Source: Farysia itapuensis (Eukaryota > Basidiomycota > Ustilaginomycetes > Ustilaginales > Ustilaginaceae). Taken from it: a stretch of 64,000 bases of DNA. Made by a program: the position numbers and the translations under genes. This document shows, piece after piece, positions 40,168 to 49,977 of this stretch (the first letter of the stretch is position 1; each line of letters opens with the position of its first letter). The DNA lies in contig JALBYC010000010.1 of the NCBI GenBank assembly GCA_023212645.1, forward strand, positions 124,001 to 188,000, in the 5' to 3' direction. The notes under the pieces were generated by a model. That model worked only from the letters and a program-made list of their open reading frames with translations, searched no databases and had not been told where the DNA came from.

Positions 40168-40661
40168 GCCAAGTCTGTTCGTGTTGTCATTGGCTTCAGG
40201 GCTTGGCGAGGCAGGCACGTTTTACGTCGGGGTGGGCACTGTTGAATACAAACCGAATTTGCTTGGCATTTGGAGATTAGAAATTAGACCGTGGGTAGCC
40301 GGTGAACTCAAGTCGGAATGACCGCTGCGTTGTAATTCGGTGGGAGCGTGTTGAATGTAAGCCGACGGTTCGCAAGGATTCGCAAGACCAACTCCGCCAA
40401 GGCTGCAGCTCTTGGCAGAATGTTGGCAATGGCACTTGAGCACAGAGATGCCAAACTGTGCCAAGTCGGACGCTTGGTTCCGCGTCCCTTGGCTCCAGTG
40501 GGGCCTTGGCGCTCCCGCCCGCCGCTCCGATCCTGCTCGACTGCCAAGCGTGCGCGCTGATTGTCTCTTGGCAGCTTGGCCCAATCTACTAGCACCGGGG
40601 TCGGCACTGCAACGGTCTCGTCTTGTACAACCCGTTTCTGTCCATCGCCCGTAGTCTTGGC
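40168..40661. promoter_or_regulatory. Cluster of twelve PacC/Rim101-type GCCAAG sites
   Basis: Exact GCCAAG or CTTGGC hexamers start at 40168, 40202, 40262, 40396, 40411, 40460, 40488, 40505, 40543, 40567, 40575 and 40656. Both orientations occur. Seven of them (40168, 40262, 40411, 40460, 40543, 40567, 40656) extend to TGCCAAG/CTTGGCA. GCCARG is the Aspergillus PacC consensus and TGCCAAG the yeast Rim101 consensus. About 0.24 copies would be expected in 500 bp of random DNA with equal base use. The cluster ends about 130 bp before the ATG at 40791. PacC binding is inferred, not shown. Confidence 0.7.
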
Positions 40662-40707
40662 ATTCTGCCTCGTGGTCCTCATCCAGCGTGTTGCCTCTCC
40701 CCGATTG

Positions 40708-40714
40708 TATATAG
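40708..40714 (+). promoter_or_regulatory. TATA box of the Zn2Cys6 gene
   Basis: TATATAG located 77-83 bp before the ATG at 40791, just downstream of the GCCAAG cluster. Confidence 0.55.
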
Positions 40715-40790
40715 CTCTCTGCTTCCCTCCCATGTTGATAGCAACGATCCCTCTTTGCTTCTCCGTTGTACAAAATTACTCCCTGCTGCT

Positions 40791-43106
40791 ATGTCGCATC
40801 CCCACAGCGCAACGCCGTGGCCTACGGCCAACGAACACGCCGTTCACTCCGCCTACACAACCGCCGGTCCATCTTCCTACCGTCCACACTACAACGGTGC
40901 GCACCACCAGCCTCACTATCAGTACCAACAGCATGCCGAACAATGGCCGCGTCAAGCTGGCTCTTCAGGGTCCCCACCTGACCATGACCAGTCTGTTGTC
41001 CGCACATCTCACATCACTGCTGACGGTACCACTGTCTATGCTGCCACTGGTCGAAAGCGCAAGCGTCTACAAAAGGCATGTGTAGCCTGCCACAAGGCGA
41101 AAAGACGCTGTGATGGTGGCCTGCCTTGCTCCAACTGCGACTTTAGCGGCAGAACATGTTGCTACTCTGACGCAACTGGTAAGATGGTGGTTCCTACCGC
41201 TCGAATTGCTAACGAAGCCATACAGCCATCAGAGGCCCGCTCAACACCATCCGGCATCCCTATTCCTGCTGCTCTGCCCACACCGCAACCGGCGCTAGCG
41301 TTCCAGCCCAGTCATAGTCACGATCAGCAAACCCGCGTACGCTCCGGCACCTTTTCGTCTCAGGCCACTTCGCCCAAGATGAGCGGCATTCCGTCAGCGT
41401 CGGGCCCTCTTCTTACCGTCGACGATGTGGCACCTGAACGTCGTCGCGAGATGATCAGTATCTTCTTCTCTCAACTCCATCCCTTCAGCTGCGTTGTTGA
41501 CGAGATCACCTTCCTGCGCGACCTGTCTGCGTCCGAAGTTCCAAGCTGGTTACTCATGGCCATGTTTGCCCTGTCAGCCCGTTTCCAGCAGGGAGGATCC
41601 GAAGTAGAGCGCGAACGTCGTTTCTTGAGCGGTGAACGCTACGCACGCTCAGCAAGAGCGGCTCTGCATCAAGAAGACGAAGAAGGCTTCACGTTACTTG
41701 ACCGACCGGATGTTGACCTCGTCCTGTCGCTTTGCTTCCTTGCTGCACACGAGTTCGGCATGGGTCGTCTTCACCGTGCTGTTTCTTACTCCAACAATGC
41801 TGTCCGCGCTGTTGCCGCTCTCAAGCTCGCCGAAGGCGTCCTGCCGCCGTCGCGCAACGCACTGTACGGCCGCGACTCGTATTCATCCTCCACCCGTCGA
41901 TCTACTTGCGAGCGACTGGTGCTTCTGTCCTGGACTCTCGATATGACCATCTCGGCCCTTGCACTCCAACCTACCGCTGTCCGACGTCAAGATGTCTCCA
42001 GCGCTGTTTCCAGCTTTGGCACGAGTCGAGACGAGGCTCGTGATGAGGTGACGCGGTCCTTTGTCCGGCTGACCGAGATTGCCTGCGTCTTTTCCCACGT
42101 CCTCGACACGAACCGTTCAGCGAAACGAGACTTCTCGCCATGTCAGACTGCATTGCAGACCTGGGCCGAGTCCTTGGGCGTCGATCACCGTTTCGATGAC
42201 TACAACATGAAGCAAGCTAGTCGACTGCTTGAGGAGCCTGAAGCGACGGCTGCATCGCACCGAGCGTGGTTTTGGGCGCAGATGCATCTCATGGCCGAAT
42301 GCTCCGTCTTTCTCATGGAGGCGAACAAAGCCAGTCCTGGTCAAACAGGTCACTCGCAGCCAGCGTACGACAACATCCAGCTCATCCTGTCGATCCTCGG
42401 TATCGCCGGTCGGCGCAATCTGTTCGCCATGCCGGCCCTACTCATCTCGACCGAGTTTAGGCGTCCCACACCTGATGTTCTGCGTTGGTGGGGGACTGCA
42501 CGACAGTGCTGGATGATGGGCGATAGGCACGTGGCGGAAGCAGTACGACTTTTTCTGAAACCCACCAGTACTCCGGCCGCATCACCTGGTTCTGACTCGC
42601 TCGTTCTGCCGCGGCTGTCGACGAGTTCGATCATGAGTGCTAGCAGCAGTCGCGGCTCGTACGGGTCTATGTCCCTCCCCTCGCTCCAGCACCAAGCCCT
42701 TCCCTCGCTGCGTCTGTCGCCTGTATCGAAGTTCCCCGCGCGGAACTCGCTCGACGAGCAGGACGGTACATCTGATCGCTCGCGCGGATCGGCAACCTCA
42801 AACGACGCCAACGCCCAGCGACGCAACAACCCGGGCGCAGACTCGAGCGCATCTTCCCCCAACAGCTCCCGCACTGACGACGACGACGATGACGATTCGA
42901 CTTCGGTGCTGTCGCCCAAATCTATGCCACAGGACTTGTACCACACCCACCCAAGCCCGTTGTATCGAAACCCAACCCGCACTTCCGCATCCCCCACCTT
43001 ACCCCAGCAAACCCCCGCTTTCCACAAAGACCCGCGCAACACCTGGTCACCCATCTCCTCCCTCCGCGGCGGCGAGAAACGCTCCCTCCCCACCATCTCT
43101 CACTAA
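40791..43106 (+). CDS. Zn2Cys6 transcription factor with fungal_trans domain
   Basis: 771-residue nuclear regulator. The frame is open upstream to 40623, but the first ATG is 40791 (MSHPHSATPWP). The zinc cluster lies at about residues 98-127 (KACVACHKAKRRCDGGLPCSNCDFSGRTC) with the common spacing 2-6-5-2-6, preceded by a basic RKRKR patch. The fungal_trans region starts near residue 220 (RREMISIFFSQLHPFSCVVDEITFL) and includes LVLSLCFLAAHEFGMGRLHRAV. The last 150 residues are Ser/Pro-rich with a DDDDDDD run. Target genes cannot be read from the protein. The GCCAAG-rich promoter suggests control by ambient pH or autoregulation. Single exon. Confidence 0.9.
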   Translation: MSHPHSATPWPTANEHAVHSAYTTAGPSSYRPHYNGAHHQPHYQYQQHAEQWPRQAGSSGSPPDHDQSVVRTSHITADGTTVYAATGRKRKRLQKACVACHKAKRRCDGGLPCSNCDFSGRTCCYSDATGKMVVPTARIANEAIQPSEARSTPSGIPIPAALPTPQPALAFQPSHSHDQQTRVRSGTFSSQATSPKMSGIPSASGPLLTVDDVAPERRREMISIFFSQLHPFSCVVDEITFLRDLSASEVPSWLLMAMFALSARFQQGGSEVERERRFLSGERYARSARAALHQEDEEGFTLLDRPDVDLVLSLCFLAAHEFGMGRLHRAVSYSNNAVRAVAALKLAEGVLPPSRNALYGRDSYSSSTRRSTCERLVLLSWTLDMTISALALQPTAVRRQDVSSAVSSFGTSRDEARDEVTRSFVRLTEIACVFSHVLDTNRSAKRDFSPCQTALQTWAESLGVDHRFDDYNMKQASRLLEEPEATAASHRAWFWAQMHLMAECSVFLMEANKASPGQTGHSQPAYDNIQLILSILGIAGRRNLFAMPALLISTEFRRPTPDVLRWWGTARQCWMMGDRHVAEAVRLFLKPTSTPAASPGSDSLVLPRLSTSSIMSASSSRGSYGSMSLPSLQHQALPSLRLSPVSKFPARNSLDEQDGTSDRSRGSATSNDANAQRRNNPGADSSASSPNSSRTDDDDDDDSTSVLSPKSMPQDLYHTHPSPLYRNPTRTSASPTLPQQTPAFHKDPRNTWSPISSLRGGEKRSLPTISH

Positions 43107-43249
43107 ATCCAAACGTCGCAATCCTAACTTCACTACTGTACTTTTGTCGTACCCTCATAATCAAGCCTGGCGCGCTGCGCACTATATTTATTTGACTGTT
43201 ACAGCGTGTTTGCATATGTGTACTGTGCACGGCGCGAAATGCCGCAGGA

Positions 43250-46200
43250 TTAGGTCATGGGGAGGGAACGAAGGAAGGAGAGTGTGCCAAGACAGTGGTC
43301 GAGCAGCCCGTTGATGCGGTTGGATTCGGCTACCTGCAGTCGGATCAGGCGGCGAACGGTGCTGCGGAGGGCTTGACGACTTTCGTCCTGCGCGTCTTGC
43401 TCATCGTCATCCTCATCCATCGCGTCTCCATCCGGCACGGCGTCGGCGGAAAGCAGTGTGTCTGAATGAATCTTGAGCACAGTTGCGAGTAGCGCCTGCA
43501 CCGCTTCAAAGTCTCGATGCTGCTTCAGCCGCAAGATCAGCATACGCAGAAACGCGACCAGATCATCAACCGCACTCAGCGAGCGAATCTCCAAATCCAA
43601 CTGGGTTGTAGACAACGTTTCCAAGTACCGGAAGAAGCCATCGGCATCTTCGAGCTCGAGCGCCGACAGCAATCGAGTTTGAAACTCGGTTTGGAAAGCT
43701 AACCCGCCTCCTGACGAGGTAAACGTCGATCGTTCTGTCGAATCCGTAAGCGCACCGGCGGAGCCATCGAACTGGAAGTTGACTCCAGAAACAGTCTGGG
43801 GCAGGAAGAAAGGAGCACGGTCGGTGTTGGTGGTGGGTTTGACTTTGGGCTTGTTGCGCGTCTTAATGGTGTCCAGATTTAGGAGCGTCATCCAACGGGC
43901 GCGCGGCATGATGGAGAGTGTGACCAGACCGCCGCTCTGTGAATCCAGGATTTGATCAGGCGACGTATAGATTTTCTGGAGTTCAGGCTCACCCACGCCG
44001 TCTGCTGCGAGTGCTGCCAAAGCAGCGTCCTCAACATCACCTTGAACGGTGGGTAGTGCAACGATGGAGGTGTCGTCGTCGTGATCGACAACTTCAGCTT
44101 CCTCGTCGAGCCCTCGCAGCGCAACGGGCGAGAATTGTGTCTTGTTGGCCCAGAGATACACTCCAACGCTATCGACGTGTGCTGTGGCCAAGAAGTCGCC
44201 AGTAGGGCTAAAAGTAACGCTAGTTGCAATACTGGCCGAACGGAAGGCGTCAATCAATCTTGACGAAGGAATGTCAAACGTGCGGATCACCGAGTCCATT
44301 GACGTTGCAATGACCCATCTCCCGTCGTTGGAGAAGCATGCATCTAGAATACGTCCTCGGAAGCCAACGAACTCTCGGACGACCCGGCGAGTTTCAATGT
44401 CAACGAGACGCAAGACAAGGTCGTCGGAGATAATGATCAGCAGATTCGTGTCTCGATGCAGGCAGATGGAGCTGATACCTGCAGGCGATATGGTTACGCG
44501 ATGCAACAGCGCTGTTGAGGTCAGATCGAACCACAGCAATTTACCATCCTGGGTTGATACAATGACAAGCCTGTTGAGAGCGTCTGTTGCAATTCCGGTT
44601 ACTGCGCTGCCTTTTTCGCGCGCATTGAGTGCTGCTGTTGCCTTTTTCGAGCCAGCGGGGTACTGCTGCGCTTTCGTGGCGCCTGAAGGGTCGATCGGAC
44701 GGGTGTCAAATGTTCGTCGATGCATGTACGACTGCATGTTGTACATCTCGACGACGCCCTCCGAGTTGCCAACGAAGGCAAAGTTACCGCATGCACTGAC
44801 ACAGCCCGTGCTTGCTTCGGCGATGACCTTTTTGCTCGCAGAAGCGGCGAGCGGCGACTTGCCTTTTCGTTTATCTCTCACAGTCCAAGAATGAGCGTAT
44901 TGCTGGCCTTGATGAGTAGTAAGCAGATCATCCCAGTCTCGACTACGTGTCAAGCTAAAGGACAAAGATGTTGCCGTGGGCAACTTCAAGCTCGATACAG
45001 CTACTGCGAGCTGATTGCTCTTCTTCTGCAATTGACCTTGGCTGAGCTCCTGAGAGCGAGAATCGCGCACAACCGAAATACTGCGAATAGACTTGTCTCG
45101 CCCTGCGGACAAGATCTCCTTGCCCTCTTCGCCGTAGTAGCGTATTAGATGGGGCGGTTGATGGTGTCCAGACCTGCTCTTGAGAAGCCTTGGCGGCATA
45201 GAAGCGGACTCAAAGAACCACTCCTTGAAGCTGTTGTCGCCTGCGGACGAAATTAGTAGTGGCTGTCCTGGGACAAATTCGACGCTACCCACAGGGCCAT
45301 CGTGCGCTTCTTGGACTGAATAGCTCAACTTCGGTCCTCGGTTGTTGGAAGTAGAGGGTCCTGAAGCGTTGCTTGGATCCAGGTCAAAGATGCTGATGTT
45401 GCCAGAGTTGGTCGCAACCGCCAAAGAGTGCGCTTTGCCGTCTGACCTGAAGGAGACAGAGCCAGTTGATAGACCACCAGAGGCGTGAATCGAGAACAAA
45501 CTTTCGTCAAGCCGAATGTCGTGCAGCAGGACATGACCTTGGGCGTAGCCGATCGCAACAATGTCCACGGCCGGCGACTGAGACAGACTGACAATGGCTG
45601 AAGAGATGGAGGGATCAGACTCTCCTGCAGCAGTTTTGAGGGCTTTAGGATCGTACGAGTGGACGAGGCTTCCGCTTCGAACGTTCCAGAGGGCCAATTG
45701 ACCGTCAGTAGATCCGATCAAGATCTTGTTGAGATAAGTCGCAGGATGAAGAAGCGAACTGGCGACAAAGTCCGCAGGAAAATCAATACGGCGCACCAAT
45801 TCTGTCGAAGTGAGAGACCACACGAAGAGGTGCTTTCCGTCCGACGACAGAGAAGCTAGCGTATTCCCAAAGACGATGAGAGAAGATAGCTGTGTTCCTC
45901 TGTCGTCGCTTTCAGTATCGGACGTCTCGTTTTCTAGATCGCCCAGGCCATTGACAGGCTTGTCGAATCGGGCCATGAGCTGATCGACAGTATCATAGGT
46001 AGCATCGACCTTTCCACGAACAAAGCGGTATACTTTGGTCCCAGCAGCGGCAAGTACTGCATCTGGGCTAAAAGAGATGACGAGGGCAGTAATCGGGGCT
46101 GGGAGGGAGCTGGAGACAAAGAGAAGCGTCATGCGCTCGGCTTCCCACATTGCCCAGCTATCGCCAAGACAGGTGATAATGTTGACATCGGGTGTTGTAG

Positions 46201-46471
46201 CATCTTTTCCACCAAAGCGTGTTTGAAGTGCGAATGGCACATGATTGCTGATGAGACCCAGAGCACGAAAGGGTGCATAAAGCCTGTTCTGAGAGACTAG
46301 CTTTGGTGTAACGCTGACTGTTTCTACTGCTACATCGGCCTGCTTCTGTCTCTTTGTCGACTTGAGGGATCTGGACGCCGACGTCGACGGCTGCTCGACC
46401 TTGGAGGGCATTGCAGAGTCGGTGGACGTTGAGCGAGAAGAAAGTGACATTTTACTCGGCTTTTTTTTCAT
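43250..46471 (-). CDS. utp21: U3 snoRNP / small-subunit processome protein Utp21 (WDR36)
   Basis: Nucleolar WD-repeat protein of the UtpB subcomplex, required for early 18S rRNA processing. 1073 residues from ATG 46471 (MKKKPSKMSLSS); the in-frame ATG 46450 is an equally good start. A tandem WD40 array runs from about residue 75 to 880 (RLYAPFRALGLISNHVPFAL begins the family-specific first blade). It is followed by the Utp21 C-terminal helical domain (LDLEIRSLSAVDDLVAFLRML, FEAVQALLATVLKIH). Residues 1-60 are Ser/Lys-rich. Single exon, divergent from has1 with 169 bp between start codons. Confidence 0.93.
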   Translation of the reverse strand: MKKKPSKMSLSSRSTSTDSAMPSKVEQPSTSASRSLKSTKRQKQADVAVETVSVTPKLVSQNRLYAPFRALGLISNHVPFALQTRFGGKDATTPDVNIITCLGDSWAMWEAERMTLLFVSSSLPAPITALVISFSPDAVLAAAGTKVYRFVRGKVDATYDTVDQLMARFDKPVNGLGDLENETSDTESDDRGTQLSSLIVFGNTLASLSSDGKHLFVWSLTSTELVRRIDFPADFVASSLLHPATYLNKILIGSTDGQLALWNVRSGSLVHSYDPKALKTAAGESDPSISSAIVSLSQSPAVDIVAIGYAQGHVLLHDIRLDESLFSIHASGGLSTGSVSFRSDGKAHSLAVATNSGNISIFDLDPSNASGPSTSNNRGPKLSYSVQEAHDGPVGSVEFVPGQPLLISSAGDNSFKEWFFESASMPPRLLKSRSGHHQPPHLIRYYGEEGKEILSAGRDKSIRSISVVRDSRSQELSQGQLQKKSNQLAVAVSSLKLPTATSLSFSLTRSRDWDDLLTTHQGQQYAHSWTVRDKRKGKSPLAASASKKVIAEASTGCVSACGNFAFVGNSEGVVEMYNMQSYMHRRTFDTRPIDPSGATKAQQYPAGSKKATAALNAREKGSAVTGIATDALNRLVIVSTQDGKLLWFDLTSTALLHRVTISPAGISSICLHRDTNLLIIISDDLVLRLVDIETRRVVREFVGFRGRILDACFSNDGRWVIATSMDSVIRTFDIPSSRLIDAFRSASIATSVTFSPTGDFLATAHVDSVGVYLWANKTQFSPVALRGLDEEAEVVDHDDDTSIVALPTVQGDVEDAALAALAADGVGEPELQKIYTSPDQILDSQSGGLVTLSIMPRARWMTLLNLDTIKTRNKPKVKPTTNTDRAPFFLPQTVSGVNFQFDGSAGALTDSTERSTFTSSGGGLAFQTEFQTRLLSALELEDADGFFRYLETLSTTQLDLEIRSLSAVDDLVAFLRMLILRLKQHRDFEAVQALLATVLKIHSDTLLSADAVPDGDAMDEDDDEQDAQDESRQALRSTVRRLIRLQVAESNRINGLLDHCLGTLSFLRSLPMT

Positions 46472-46640
46472 ATGAAAATATAGAAGAAGCTCGCTGTGCT
46501 CCACACACGATCTAATTACAAGGGCGTCCAAATTGGTATTCAAAATTTGGACGGAAGACGGAAAAAGTTGGAAAAGGGAAATTTTTACTAAAAATTGAGG
46601 CAGAGAAGTGAACCCTTTCCTTCCTCCTCTTCTCACAAAC
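46472..46640. promoter_or_regulatory. Bidirectional promoter utp21 / has1
   Basis: 169 bp shared by two ribosome-biogenesis genes. It is AT-rich, with an aaatttttactaaaaatt inverted arrangement near 46580-46597 and two caaatt/aaaattt elements near 46528-46549. These recall the AT core of the yeast RRPE element, but no exact RRPE (TGAAAAATTT) or PAC (GCGATGAG) match was found. Confidence 0.5.
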
Positions 46641-48323
46641 ATGGCCCCAAAGACCAACGAAGTAACAGCGGATCCAGAGGCTGAGCTCGCATCTCAGCTG
46701 GCTGCGGATGCAGCTGCAGCCAGCTCGTCAGCGTCTTCTTCCTCCAAACCAGCCGCAGAACGACAGCCCTTCTCAACGTTGGACTTGTCAGAGCCAACCC
46801 GTAAAGCGCTGGATACAATGGGTTTCACCACAATGACCGAGGTGCAAGCACGCTGCGTTCCCCCACTCATGGCCGGAAAAGATGTGCTTGGAGCGGCGCA
46901 GACAGGTTCCGGCAAGACACTAGCATTCCTCATCCCCGCTATCGAGATGCTCCACAGACTCAAGTTCAAGCCACGCAATGGAACTGGCGCTATCATCATC
47001 TCACCTACACGAGAGCTAGCGCTCCAGATCTTTGGTGTTGCCAAAGAGCTCATGGCGCACCATCACCAGACGTTCGGCATCATTATGGGTGGTGCAAATC
47101 GCAGAGCAGAGGCAGACAAGCTGCAAAAGGGTGTCAATCTCATCGTGGCCACACCCGGGCGTCTTTTGGACCACTTGCAGAACACCAAGGGCTTTGTCTT
47201 TTCCAATTTGAAGGCTCTCTGCATCGACGAAGCGGATCGTATCCTTGAGATCGGTTTCGAGGACGAAATGCGACAGATTGTCAAGATTTTGCCGAATGAT
47301 AATCGACAGAGCATGCTCTTCTCCGCCACACAAACGACCAAGGTGCAAGATCTGGCACGTATGTCGCTCCGACCTGGACCTTTGTACATCAATGTGCATG
47401 CCGATCTGGCTGCAAGCACCGTGTCTCGCTTAGAACAGGGCTACGTCGTTTGCGACAGCGATCGACGCTTCTTGCTCCTGTTCACCTTCCTAAAAAAGAA
47501 CGCTGGCAAGAAGATCATTGTGTTCATGAGCTCTTGCAATTCGGTCAAATATCACTCGGACCTACTCAATTTTATCGACGTGCCTGTACTTGATCTTCAC
47601 GGCAAGCAAAAGCAGCAGAAGCGAACCAACACGTTTTTCGAATACTGCAACGCTCCCTCTGGCACACTTCTCTGCACAGATGTAGCAGCCCGAGGACTCG
47701 ACATTCCCAGCGTGGACTGGATCATTCAGTTCGACCCACCGGACGACCCGAGAGACTACATCCACCGTGTCGGACGAACAGCCAGAGCGGGAAACAGCGG
47801 CAAGTCCTTACTCTTCCTCTTGCCCTCAGAGCTGGGTTTCCTGCGTTTCCTAAAGGTCGCGAAAGTGCCATTGAACGAGTACACCTTCCCGTCGGACAAG
47901 GTCGCCAACGTCCAAGGTCAGCTCGAAAAACTGATCAGCAAGAACTACTATTTGCACCAATCGGCCAAAGACGGTTACCGATCCTACTTGCAAGCCTACG
48001 GCTCTTACTCTCTCAAACGTATCTTTGACATCCACAAATTGGACCTGGCCAAAGTGTCCAAGGCCTATGGGTTCGCCGTGCCACCGAAAGTAAACATCGC
48101 CATCGGCGCTGGTCTCAAGAACGGAAGCAGCAGCAATGGTAAACGCAAAGAAGTCGACGCTGACGGCGATGCCGCAGACGACGACGACGAAGAAGCAGGC
48201 GGGAAACGACCACAAAACGATCGAAGAGCCTACTACCGTCGAAATCATCAAGACAAGGACCATTTCCGCAAATCAGGCTCAAACAACACCAACCAGAAGA
48301 CCGGAAAACAGTGGGGTCGCTAG
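46641..48323 (+). CDS. has1: DEAD-box RNA helicase Has1 (DDX18)
   Basis: Nucleolar ATP-dependent RNA helicase acting in both 40S and 60S assembly and U14 snoRNA release. 560 residues from ATG 46641 (MAPKTNEV); upstream in-frame sequence starts with GTG only. Helicase motifs in order: Q-motif region [23 protein letters not shown], Ia PTRELA, Ib TPGR, II DEAD, III SAT, and [12 protein letters not shown]. The Has1-specific C-terminus follows ([34 protein letters not shown]-like [12 protein letters not shown]). The basic/acidic tail ([27 protein letters not shown]) is typical. Single exon. Confidence 0.95.
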   Translation: MAPKTNEVTADPEAELASQLAADAAAASSSASSSSKPAAERQPFSTLDLSEPTRKALDTMGFTTMTEVQARCVPPLMAGKDVLGAAQTGSGKTLAFLIPAIEMLHRLKFKPRNGTGAIIISPTRELALQIFGVAKELMAHHHQTFGIIMGGANRRAEADKLQKGVNLIVATPGRLLDHLQNTKGFVFSNLKALCIDEADRILEIGFEDEMRQIVKILPNDNRQSMLFSATQTTKVQDLARMSLRPGPLYINVHADLAASTVSRLEQGYVVCDSDRRFLLLFTFLKKNAGKKIIVFMSSCNSVKYHSDLLNFIDVPVLDLHGKQKQQKRTNTFFEYCNAPSGTLLCTDVAARGLDIPSVDWIIQFDPPDDPRDYIHRVGRTARAGNSGKSLLFLLPSELGFLRFLKVAKVPLNEYTFPSDKVANVQGQLEKLISKNYYLHQSAKDGYRSYLQAYGSYSLKRIFDIHKLDLAKVSKAYGFAVPPKVNIAIGAGLKNGSSSNGKRKEVDADGDAADDDDEEAGGKRPQNDRRAYYRRNHQDKDHFRKSGSNNTNQKTGKQWGR

Positions 48324-48375
48324 CTCTCATGTCGCATAACTCATCCAGTAAGACCAGCATGGTTGAGCTTCTTTT

Positions 48376-49977
48376 TCAGCGTTGTTTTGTGCCTTTACCG
48401 CCTGTAAGGATGACGTCTACATGATGGTGAATCTGTTTCTGGATGTTTTGGAAGTGTGTTTCGTCATTTTGGTCGATCTGCTCGCCTGCACGGACTTCGA
48501 GTGTGTATTCGGGCTCGTACTGCGGCCAGTACTTGTGGTCTGGTATGAGCGTCTTTCCCGAGATACGGTCGAGGTTAGCTTCGGAGGCGTTGGCAACGGC
48601 ATGATCTTTGGCTTGATCTTTCTGTGACCCTTGTGACGTAAGTGGTAGGAGAGTTTGGCTGGTGGTAGGTGGCGACCTGCGACTCGGCTCGTCATGAATT
48701 CGTTCCAAGCATGCGGCGGTGAGCATACTCCAGCATCTTGCAGCGTTTTCGCTCTTGTACCCGCCTCCTCCAAGCAACACAGTGGGCTTGCGCCAATCAA
48801 GAACAGATTGAATCGCTCGAACGTAAGCGGAAGTGGACAGATTCCACACACTCATCGGGTCTTCCGCCAGTCCGTCCACGCCGCACTGGACGACAATTAC
48901 TTCTGGATCCCAAGCTTCGTAGATGGGCTGTACAGCAGTCTGCATTATGCGTTCGAGGGTAACGTCGGACGTGCCTAGACCCAGGGGGATGTTCAGGCTC
49001 TTACTCCCGCTACCCCCTTCTGACGTGAGTGAGCCAGGCGGACCGTACTTTTCCGGGTCTGTCGATGCCGCATAGCACGGAAAGAAACCGGGAGCAAAGT
49101 GGTGTATGCTGAGTGTCAGCACGTTGGGACTCGTGTAGAAGGCTTCTTCAACCCCGTCGCCCCAGTGCAGGTCAAGGTCAATGTACATGACACGATCGAA
49201 CCTTTTCACCGTTGTTTTTTCTATCGTAGTGACTTCGCCATTATCGCCAGATACAGTAATCGATATGTTGACTTTTCGTGGCTTGCGAAGAGCCAGGATG
49301 GCTAGCACTGCATCATTAACGTAGCAAAATCCACTGGCAGCATGCTTTTTCGCATGATGACGGCCGCCGTCCCATGCAATCGCTATATCAGCTTCACCAA
49401 TAGCAACCAGCTCTGCTGCCGTTATTGACGCTCCGGCTACTAGCGCAACATGCTCTCCAAGACCCTGAAAAGCTGGACAGTCGTCTTGCAGGCCGAATTG
49501 GTTGTTGGCACCGGTATGGCCTTTCATGCTGCCTTCCTTCACACTGTGCGGCAAATCCGTTTCGTCTGGACTTGGAGAATGAGACCTCTCTTTATCGTTA
49601 GCGTGACTCCTTTTCAGGCGTTTACGAGGCTCATCAGCCTCGGTGTCACAGCAGAGCTGATCGATGAAATCCGCTTCATGATAGGCTGTCATCTGCGCTC
49701 GCGTAGCTGCACGGGGTTGGTACACTACCGCTTTCCTCCGACTCGAGCTGGCCACATGATCGTTCTGACCTTCGCCGTGGACTGCCTTCAAAAGCTTGTC
49801 ATGCTCGTCTGTGATACCATCGTTCTGTAGCAGCGAGAGGTCAAGAAGATCTAAATGATATGCGAGAGAATGCACGAGAGACGACCGCCCTGGATTGGAT
49901 GGCAGCAGATCGGAGAAGTGGATCAGATCGCTCGAGACAACATAGGCCACCCTTGACTGATCTGATACCACAGCCAT
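48376..49977 (-). CDS. Class I histone deacetylase (HDAC8/Hos1-like)
   Basis: Zn-dependent lysine deacetylase, 533 residues from ATG 49977 (MAVVSDQSRVAYV). The frame continues upstream without ATG support. Active-site features: His pair and charge relay in WDGGRHHAKKHAASGFCYVND, zinc ligands in DLDLHWGDGVEEAF and CGVDGLAEDP, catalytic Tyr in LLGGGGYKSENAARCW. Substitutions and inserts set it apart from Rpd3: Trp replaces the second His of the DLDLHHGDG motif. About 25 extra residues (ISITVSGDNGEVTTIEKTTV) sit just before that motif, and a charged insert of about 60 residues (KRLKRSHANDKERSHSP...) lies before the HH motif. It ends with a hydrophilic tail of about 95 residues. Divergent from the Zn2Cys6 gene at 50343. 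Confidence 0.88.
   Translation of the reverse strand: MAVVSDQSRVAYVVSSDLIHFSDLLPSNPGRSSLVHSLAYHLDLLDLSLLQNDGITDEHDKLLKAVHGEGQNDHVASSSRRKAVVYQPRAATRAQMTAYHEADFIDQLCCDTEADEPRKRLKRSHANDKERSHSPSPDETDLPHSVKEGSMKGHTGANNQFGLQDDCPAFQGLGEHVALVAGASITAAELVAIGEADIAIAWDGGRHHAKKHAASGFCYVNDAVLAILALRKPRKVNISITVSGDNGEVTTIEKTTVKRFDRVMYIDLDLHWGDGVEEAFYTSPNVLTLSIHHFAPGFFPCYAASTDPEKYGPPGSLTSEGGSGSKSLNIPLGLGTSDVTLERIMQTAVQPIYEAWDPEVIVVQCGVDGLAEDPMSVWNLSTSAYVRAIQSVLDWRKPTVLLGGGGYKSENAARCWSMLTAACLERIHDEPSRRSPPTTSQTLLPLTSQGSQKDQAKDHAVANASEANLDRISGKTLIPDHKYWPQYEPEYTLEVRAGEQIDQNDETHFQNIQKQIHHHVDVILTGGKGTKQR

Larger units (their letters stand above)
40071..40790. other. Long upstream region of the Zn2Cys6 gene at 40791
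   Basis: 720 bp without a gene, but not featureless. It holds a dense GCCAAG/CTTGGC cluster (listed separately) and a TATATAG element at 40708-40714. Confidence 0.7.

Noticed and set aside
49210..49290. Possible unspliced intron explaining the insert before the HDAC metal motif.
   Set aside because: The only GT-AG combination found there would remove about 34 bp, which is too short for an intron and would break the frame. The insert is kept as coding.
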